Shown here in pieces: positions 53,919 to 64,000 of a DNA stretch of 64,000 nucleotides. Origin of the DNA: Yersinia enterocolitica subsp. enterocolitica (GTDB lineage Bacteria > Pseudomonadota > Gammaproteobacteria > Enterobacterales > Enterobacteriaceae); contig NZ_LR590469.1 of NCBI RefSeq assembly GCF_901472495.1, forward strand, positions 4,278,001 through 4,342,000, read 5' to 3'. A program made the position numbers and the translations under genes. Under the pieces are notes generated by a model. It made no database searches. It saw only the letters and a list, made by a program, of their open reading frames with translations, and was not told the DNA's origin. Numbering within the stretch: position 1 is the first letter of the stretch; each line of letters opens with the position of its first letter.

Positions 53919-56492
53919 ATGCGTCTGGATCGTCTTACTAGCAAATTCCAGCTTGCCCTCGCCGATGCCCAATCTTTAGCTCTTGGGCGCGACAACCAAT
54001 TTATTGAACCGTTACATTTGATGAGCGCACTGCTCAATCAGGATGGGGGGACGGTTCGCCCATTGTTGACCTCGGCGGGTATTAATGTCGCCAGTTTGCG
54101 CAGCGACATTGAGCAAGCATTAGGTCGTCTTCCACAAGTTGAAGGGACTGGCGGTGATGTTCAGCCATCAAATGAGCTAGTCCGTGTATTGAATCTTTGC
54201 GACAAATTAGCGCAAAAACGTGCAGATAAATTTATTTCGTCAGAACTGTTTGTTCTGGCCGTACTTGAAGATCGCGGTACTTTAACTGACATGTTAAAGG
54301 CAGCCGGAGCAACAAAAGATAAAATAAATAAGGCAATCGAAGATATGCGTGGTGGTGACAAAGTTGATGACCAAGGTGCTGAAGACCAGCGTCAGGCATT
54401 GAAAAAATTCACTATCGACCTGACTGAGCGGGCGGAGCAAGGCAAGCTCGATCCGGTTATTGGCCGTGACGAAGAGATTCGCCGTACTATTCAGGTACTA
54501 CAGCGCCGGACTAAAAATAACCCGGTGTTAATTGGTGAACCTGGTGTTGGTAAAACAGCCATTGTTGAAGGTCTGGCGCAACGAATCGTGAATGGTGAAG
54601 TGCCAGAAGGCCTGAAGCATAAACGTGTGCTTTCATTAGATATGGGCGCACTAATTGCAGGTGCGAAGTATCGTGGTGAGTTTGAAGAGCGCTTGAAAGG
54701 CGTGTTGAATGATTTATCAAAACAAGAAGGTAGTGTGATCTTGTTCATTGATGAGTTGCATACCATGGTCGGTGCCGGGAAAGGCGACGGGGCGATGGAT
54801 GCCGGCAACATGCTGAAACCTGCATTAGCACGCGGTGAATTACATTGCGTTGGTGCCACAACACTTGATGAGTACCGTCAATATATAGAGAAGGATGCGG
54901 CGCTAGAGCGGCGTTTCCAGAAAGTGTATGTTGCGGAGCCAACTGTTGAAGACACTATCGCCATTTTACGTGGGCTGAAAGAGCGCTATGAACTGCATCA
55001 CCATGTGCAGATAACTGACCCGGCAATTGTGGCTGCGGCAACGCTATCTCACCGCTATATCTCGGATCGTCAGTTACCGGATAAAGCTATCGACCTTATT
55101 GACGAGGCCGGTTCTAGTATCCGTATGCAGATGGATTCAAAACCGGAATCATTGGATCGCCTGGAGCGCCGGATTATCCAATTGAAACTGGAACAGCAGG
55201 CATTGAAGAAAGAATCTGATGATGCCAGCAAAAAACGTCTGGAAATGCTCAATACCGAATTAGAGCAAAAAGAACGTGAATATTCAGAGCTGGAAGAAGA
55301 GTGGAAGGCAGAAAAAGCTGCCCTCACCGGAACTCAGAATATTAAAACCGAACTGGAACAAGCCAAAATCAGCTTAGAGCAAGCTCGTCGTGTGGGCGAT
55401 TTGGCGCGGATGTCAGAACTTCAGTACGGTAAAATTCCTGAGCTGGAAAAACAGCTAGCAGCGGCAACGGCGCTTGAAGGGAAAACCATGAAGTTACTGC
55501 GTAACCGGGTGACGGAAGCAGAAATTGCGGAAGTGCTGGCGCGCTGGACGGGTATTCCTGTATCTCGCATGCTGGAAAGTGAGCGTGATAAGTTGCTGCG
55601 CATGGAACAGGATCTACATAAACGCGTGATTGGGCAGGATGAAGCTGTTGAAGCCGTATCCAATGCTATCCGCCGTAGTCGTGCTGGGTTATCAGATCCG
55701 AACCGCCCAATTGGTTCCTTCTTATTCTTAGGGCCAACAGGGGTTGGTAAAACCGAGTTGTGTAAAGCGCTGGCAACCTTCCTGTTCGACAGTGATGATG
55801 CCATGGTGCGTATTGATATGTCCGAGTTTATGGAAAAACATTCCGTTTCTCGGTTGGTTGGTGCGCCTCCAGGCTACGTGGGTTATGAAGAAGGTGGTTA
55901 CCTGACAGAAGCGGTGCGCCGTCGCCCTTATTCTGTCATTCTGCTGGATGAGGTAGAAAAAGCGCATCCGGATGTATTCAACATTCTTTTACAGGTGTTG
56001 GATGACGGGCGTTTGACTGACGGGCAGGGTAGAACAGTCGACTTCCGTAATACGGTGGTCATCATGACCTCTAACCTCGGTTCAGATTTGATTCAGGAAC
56101 GTTTCGGTGAAAGAAGTTATAGCGAAATGAAGGAAATGGTGATGGAAGTTGTCACTCACCACTTCCGCCCTGAATTTATCAACCGTATAGATGAGGTTGT
56201 GGTCTTCCACCCACTGGGCCGAGCGCATCTGGCTTCAATTGCCAGTATCCAACTGGAGCGCCTGTACAAACGGTTGGAAGAACGTGGCTATCAGGTCACT
56301 ATTACTCAGCCTGCGTTGGAGTTCTTGGGCGAGACTGGCTTCGATCCTGTTTATGGTGCGCGGCCATTGAAACGTGCAATCCAGCAGGAAATCGAGAATC
56401 CACTGGCGCAACAGATACTTTCCGGCAAATTAATACCGGGAGTCCCTGTTACTCTTGATGTGGAAAATGGGCATATCATTGCTAAACAGTAA
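53919..56492 (+). CDS. clpB: Disaggregase chaperone ClpB
   Basis: This 857-residue AAA+ hexamer rescues aggregated proteins with DnaK. It has an N domain (1-145) and NBD1 with GEPGVGKTA near residues 206-214. The coiled-coil middle domain is at about 410-525 (EQKEREYSELEEEWKAEKAAL). NBD2 has GPTGVGKTE near 605-613 and a C-terminal domain follows. ATG 53919 has GGAGG at four bases and gives the E. coli length; 53898 would add seven residues. It is driven by a sigma-32 promoter and followed by rrn. Confidence 0.97.
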   Translation: MRLDRLTSKFQLALADAQSLALGRDNQFIEPLHLMSALLNQDGGTVRPLLTSAGINVASLRSDIEQALGRLPQVEGTGGDVQPSNELVRVLNLCDKLAQKRADKFISSELFVLAVLEDRGTLTDMLKAAGATKDKINKAIEDMRGGDKVDDQGAEDQRQALKKFTIDLTERAEQGKLDPVIGRDEEIRRTIQVLQRRTKNNPVLIGEPGVGKTAIVEGLAQRIVNGEVPEGLKHKRVLSLDMGALIAGAKYRGEFEERLKGVLNDLSKQEGSVILFIDELHTMVGAGKGDGAMDAGNMLKPALARGELHCVGATTLDEYRQYIEKDAALERRFQKVYVAEPTVEDTIAILRGLKERYELHHHVQITDPAIVAAATLSHRYISDRQLPDKAIDLIDEAGSSIRMQMDSKPESLDRLERRIIQLKLEQQALKKESDDASKKRLEMLNTELEQKEREYSELEEEWKAEKAALTGTQNIKTELEQAKISLEQARRVGDLARMSELQYGKIPELEKQLAAATALEGKTMKLLRNRVTEAEIAEVLARWTGIPVSRMLESERDKLLRMEQDLHKRVIGQDEAVEAVSNAIRRSRAGLSDPNRPIGSFLFLGPTGVGKTELCKALATFLFDSDDAMVRIDMSEFMEKHSVSRLVGAPPGYVGYEEGGYLTEAVRRRPYSVILLDEVEKAHPDVFNILLQVLDDGRLTDGQGRTVDFRNTVVIMTSNLGSDLIQERFGERSYSEMKEMVMEVVTHHFRPEFINRIDEVVVFHPLGRAHLASIASIQLERLYKRLEERGYQVTITQPALEFLGETGFDPVYGARPLKRAIQQEIENPLAQQILSGKLIPGVPVTLDVENGHIIAKQ

Positions 56493-56603
56493 TGGTAAAT
56501 CCTTGAGGGGGCGAGAAATCGTCCCCTTTTTGTTTTCTTTTTCACCGTATTTCGTGTTTTTGCCGCATTAGTGAGCGGTTGAAAATTTTTTTGAAATTAG
56601 GGG

Positions 56604-56631
56604 TTGCAGGCTGTCAGGAACTCCCTATAAT
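56604..56631 (+). promoter_or_regulatory. rrn P1 promoter
   Basis: TTGCAG and TATAAT are spaced by 16 bases and followed by the GC-rich discriminator GCGCCTCC that mediates ppGpp control. Confidence 0.88.
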
Positions 56632-56723
56632 GCGCCTCCACTGACCGGGAACAACGAAACAGACTTCGCCGGGTCAGGAAGAGAAATGATTGAGTTTGAC
56701 TTCGAAAGAAACCAAATAAACTC

Positions 56724-56751
56724 TTGACTCTTCAGCGGGAAAGCGTATTAT
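56724..56751 (+). promoter_or_regulatory. rrn P2 promoter
   Basis: TTGACT and TATTAT are spaced by 16 bases and followed by CTGCCTCCC, about 120 bases after P1. Confidence 0.85.
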
Positions 56752-56801
56752 CTGCCTCCCGCGTTACCGTAAGATTCGCCGCAAGGCAAACGGGTAACGA
56801 A

Positions 56802-56813
56802 CGCTCTTTAACA
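56802..56813 (+). promoter_or_regulatory. rrn leader boxA antitermination site
   Basis: CGCTCTTTAACA matches the boxA consensus. A second boxA (TGCTCTTTAACA) lies in the 16S-23S spacer at 58909-58920. Confidence 0.85.
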
Positions 56814-57001
56814 ATTTATCAGACAATCTGTGTGGGCACTCGCAAGACGATATCGAAGCCTGTTTCGACAGGCAGAAGCAATATCAAAGTCTTGAAGAGT
56901 GACCAAAGCAGTACACATTTGAACTTCGGTTCGAATGCATATTTGCAGAAAGTAATCTTTGAGCATCGCTATGTTAATTCATAGCAAATCAAACAAATCT
57001 T

Positions 57002-58544
<1,543 letters not shown>

Positions 58545-58741
58545 CCTCAGATACGCATTGCGTAGTGTCCACACAGATTGTCTGATGAATGTAAACGAGC
58601 AAGAGCACCTGTTGATGAGGGTGATGATTGTGTTGTAAGGCCTCGGTATCGAGTTTTTACTGCATCAGTCGTTCGAATGTGTCACCACATTCTCACCTTT
58701 ACACAAAAATACTGAATCCATGATTCAGTAGAAATTTTTGT

Positions 58742-58817
58742 GTCCCCATCGTCTAGAGGCCTAGGACACTGCCCTTTCACGGCTGTAACAGGGGTTCGAA
58801 TCCCCTTGGGGACGCCA
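58742..58817 (+). tRNA. gltT: tRNA-Glu (anticodon UUC) in the rrn spacer
   Basis: This 76-base tRNA starts GTCCCCATCGTCTAGAGGCC, has the anticodon loop CTTTCAC and encoded CCA. It lies in the 16S-23S spacer as in E. coli rrnG. Confidence 0.95.
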
Positions 58818-59195
58818 CTCCGATAATGAGTGAAAGACATTATCAACCGGTTCTTTATGAACTCAAAAGTATCTTAAAGATGACTTTAACAAGTCGTGTT
58901 TAAGATATTGCTCTTTAACAATCTGGAACAAGCTGAAAATTGAAACAATACAGCTGAAACTTATCTCTCCGTAGAAGTACTGAGATAAGGATTAACCTGT
59001 ATTAGAGTCTCTCAAATAATCGCAATGCCAATGTGTTTATCATTGTTGCAGTGTGAGCGAGAAGATACTCAGCAAGGCGTACAGCGCACAGCAACCGGAG
59101 TGAACGCTACGTTCATGAAGATTGCGCGCACTGCACAACGACGCAGAGTGTGTTCGCAGCCACACCAATAAAGAAGAAACATCTTTGGGTTGTGA

Positions 59196-62102
<2,907 letters not shown>

Positions 62103-62218
62103 ACAACACCAAAGGTGTTTTGTATTTGAGAGATAGATATTGATTTTCAGCGAATGTTCCGAGATTGGGCTGGCTGGCTGTGTGAATGATTGCATAGCGG
62201 GTTAGTTTAGACAGAATT

Positions 62219-62338
62219 TGCCTGGCGGCCATAGCGCGGTGGACCCACCTGAACCCATGCCGAACTCAGAAGTGAAACGCCGTAGCGCCGATGGTAGTGT
62301 GGGGTCTCCCCATGCGAGAGTAGGACACTGCCAGGCAT
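62219..62338 (+). rRNA. rrf: 5S ribosomal RNA
   Basis: The gene starts TGCCTGGCGGCCATAGCGCG and ends CTGCCAGGCAT, 120 bases, with complementary ends. Confidence 0.96.
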
Positions 62339-62352
62339 CAAATCAAGCCGAG

Positions 62353-62380
62353 ACCCCATGCCAAAAGCGTGGGGTTTTTG
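62353..62380 (+). terminator. rrn operon terminator
   Basis: ACCCCATGC pairs with GCGTGGGGT and is followed by TTTTT, 15 bases after 5S rRNA. Confidence 0.92.
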
Positions 62381-62476
62381 CTATGTGGGAAATAAAAAAA
62401 ACGATAGAAATAGTTTTTTTGCGTGGATTTTTGTGCGTAAAAAGCCAAATAAAAGAGAAGGCTACCCTGTCGGGTG

Positions 62477-63353
62477 TAATGCCAGTCAGTTAAGCAACTG
62501 ACTGGCATTTTTGTTCCTGGCTTTTCCATATTTATACGGCCTTTCCTTCACCACCCTCGGGAAGGCTCTTTCTCTTCTTATCGGTAACTTCACCATCTGC
62601 GCCATGCTCTCCATATCCCGCATCAGTTCCGGGATACGACCTGGTGAAGCTCCCTGCAGCGTCATCAGCATCCGCATCACCATCCCGCACGATTCTGAGA
62701 AGCTCAGCTGATTCGGCCAGTATCCTTTCAGCGCTCCCGTCATCTTAATCATCTGATAACGCACCAGATTATAGCCCAGCAGTACTCCCCATAGCTCCTG
62801 CTCAACAAGCTCCGGCTTTTTACTCCGCAGCGTCAGCCTGCTCAGTTGCATTGTCTGTTTGCCAGACCACGCCATCCACGGCCAGCAACGTCAGGCCGCA
62901 CCAGTGAGGATGGGTGACGGAGCCATGCCACAGCTGCGCCGTTTGTGAGAATACCCGGCGAACAGCCTCGCTTCCCAGCCTTTGCCGTGCCTGGATAACG
63001 GCGCTGGGGGCCACGAAGGGGCGGTCGCCCGGCAGCATGATATCCAGCCGGTTAACGATTTGATGAAGAGGTTCTTTACGCTCGAGCGCCATCCCGACAA
63101 TGCACCAGACCATCATTTCCAGCGGCAGGCGGCGCTTGCGCAGAGTCACCATGCCGGATTCGGCAAGACAACGGGAGATGAGCTGGGGGTCGAGGTAATC
63201 TCCCAGTGTGGTCAGTGGGTTACGCAGTGAGTCGTAGCGGGAAACGAGATCAAGAGCCTGTCCGATGTGCATAAAAAAATCCGGAAACGAAGAACATTTC
63301 TGGATTCTTACACAACCACTGGATCGGTCAACCGATCCTTAACTGATCGGCAT
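62477..63353 (-). mobile_element. IS4-type insertion sequence, internally deleted copy
   Basis: The right end TAATGCCAGTCAGTTAAGCA is at 62477, and the left end (on the minus strand TGCCGATCAGTTAAGGATC) reaches about 63353. The N-terminal gene part starts at 63272 and the C-terminal part ends at 62486. They are joined at about 62840-62860 by a deletion of roughly 500 bases that removed the catalytic centre. A target duplication could not be checked because the left end merges with the next element. Confidence 0.82.
62486..63272 (-). pseudogene. IS4-family transposase (InsG-like), internally deleted and frameshifted
   Basis: The first 138 residues (MHIGQALDLVSRYDSLRNPL to LLAVDGVVWQT) match the N-terminus of E. 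coli IS4 InsG, with the first DDE Asp region at LLAVDG. The frame then shifts and ends ATEQADAAE at 62820. In another frame, KQTMQLSRLTLRSKKPELVE to KYGKARNKNASQLLN matches the InsG C-terminus, ending at 62486. About 170 central residues, including the second Asp and the YREK-type Glu region, are lost. The junction lies within a shared CAGACAATG. It is not functional. Confidence 0.85.
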
Positions 63354-64000
63354 TTTTGTTCCTGGCTTTTCCATATTTATACGGCCTTTCCTTCACCACC
63401 CTCGGGAAGGCTCTTTCTCTTCTTATCGGTAACTTCACCATCTGCGCCATGCTCTCCATATCCCGCATCAGTTCCGGGATGCGACCTGGTGAAGCTCCCT
63501 GTAGCGTCATCAGCATCCGCATCACCATCCCGCACGATTCTGAGAAGCTCAGCTGATTCGGCCAGTATCCTTTCAGCGCTCCCGCCATCTTAATCATCTG
63601 ATAACGCACCAGATTATAGGCCAGCAGCACTCCCCATAGCTCCTGCTCAACAAGCTCCGGCTTTTTACTCCGCAGCGTCAGTCTGCTCAGTTGCATTGTC
63701 TGCTTGATTTCCCGGTAACCCAGCTCAATTTCCCAACGATGACCGTACAGATCCGCCATCTCTCCCCCGGGATAACGCATCGTATCTGTCATGGATGTCA
63801 GCAGGTGGTACACCTTCCCTTTTCGGGTGATGGTCAGCAGGCGGGCTGTCATTTCAGCCCCCAGCTCGGGCCACTTTTTCCGGGCCTGTGGGCTGGTTTT
63901 CAACTTCACCAGATGATCGCCTTTTCCCAGTTTCCGTATCTCTTCATACTGTGCGCCTTTCTTCAGCGGGATCATCCAGTGGCGGTGCTCGCCGGCCTGG
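63328..64000 (-). CDS. IS4-family transposase (InsG-like), C-terminal part, continues beyond the window
   Basis: The minus-strand frame is open to the window end and ends at 63328. It reads from HRHWMIPLKKGAQYEEIRKLG through DLYGHRWEIELGYREIKQTM (the YREK-like catalytic Glu) to RNKNADQLRIG. It is almost identical to the C-terminal part of the deleted copy next to it, but keeps the central region. The last residues QLRIG differ from the first copy (QLLN) because the element's end is fused to the neighbour. Whether the N-terminus is intact cannot be seen. Confidence 0.85.
   Translation of the reverse strand, partial: QAGEHRHWMIPLKKGAQYEEIRKLGKGDHLVKLKTSPQARKKWPELGAEMTARLLTITRKGKVYHLLTSMTDTMRYPGGEMADLYGHRWEIELGYREIKQTMQLSRLTLRSKKPELVEQELWGVLLAYNLVRYQMIKMAGALKGYWPNQLSFSESCGMVMRMLMTLQGASPGRIPELMRDMESMAQMVKLPIRRERAFPRVVKERPYKYGKARNKNADQLRIG
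63351..64000 (-). mobile_element. Second IS4-type element, partial (window edge)
   Basis: It is directly adjacent to the first copy in the same orientation. Its right end lacks the expected TAATGCCAGTCAGTTAAGCA; instead GGCATTTTTG continues straight from the left end of the first copy. Confidence 0.75.

Noticed and set aside
56724..56984. Open frame across the rrn leader
   Set aside because: It overlaps P2 and boxA of the rRNA operon and has no protein-like features.

Overview
This is chromosomal DNA from a Yersinia, probably of the Y. enterocolitica group. The genus call rests on four things: the 16S rRNA sequence, the gene order (recA-recX-alaS-csrA, ffh-rpsP-rimM-trmD-rplS, aroF-tyrA-pheA-raiA-bamD-rluD-pgeF-clpB-rrn), many ERIC-type intergenic repeats, and protein sequences close to their E. 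coli counterparts. The species-group call is from memory of 16S variable regions and is less certain.

Region 1 (1-24.3 kb) is accessory metabolism. It opens with the tail of an ABC transporter ATPase, an M20-family N-carbamoyl amino acid/ureido hydrolase, a DUF1989 protein and an XRE-cupin regulator. A tandem 131-bp repeat and a stand-alone second-type elongation factor G gene follow, divergent from an ArsR-like regulator. Next comes an L-sorbose PTS operon (sorC-F-B-A-M-E, without sorD) with three SorC-like operators upstream, then fumA. A decayed vapBC toxin-antitoxin locus carries an expanded hexanucleotide repeat inside the antitoxin gene. Then comes a nine-gene sugar cluster: periplasmic binding protein, DUF2291 lipoprotein, ABC ATPase, permease, two-subunit transketolase, FGGY kinase, FucI/AraA-like isomerase, and a convergent SorC-family regulator. 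Its enzyme set (isomerase, kinase, split transketolase, ribose-type ABC importer) matches the logic of the non-oxidative D-apiose pathway. This is the best candidate here for a little-described catabolic system.

Region 2 (24.4-42.6 kb) is mostly core genome: an MFS transporter, pncC, recA with a LexA box between its -35 and -10, recX, alaS, csrA, a tRNA-Ser/tRNA-Arg x3 operon ending in a disrupted tRNA-Arg copy, yqaB-yqaA-gshA, luxS, yfjD, ypjD, ffh, and the rpsP-rimM-trmD-rplS operon.

Region 3 (42.6-56.5 kb) holds a DUF481 outer-membrane-type protein, dcuB and a BtsR-like response regulator, where E. coli K-12 has yfiRNB. The aromatic amino acid genes aroF-tyrA and pheL-pheA (with a complete attenuator), raiA, bamD, rluD-pgeF and sigma-32-driven clpB follow.

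Region 4 (56.5-64 kb) is a complete rrn operon (P1, P2, boxA, 16S, tRNA-Glu, 23S, 5S, terminator), followed by two directly adjacent IS4-type elements. The first is internally deleted and the second runs off the window.

ERIC-family elements lie at several regulatory positions, including the recA-recX junction and between the pheA attenuator and pheA. All calls were made by reading the sequence and from memory of protein families; no database search was run.
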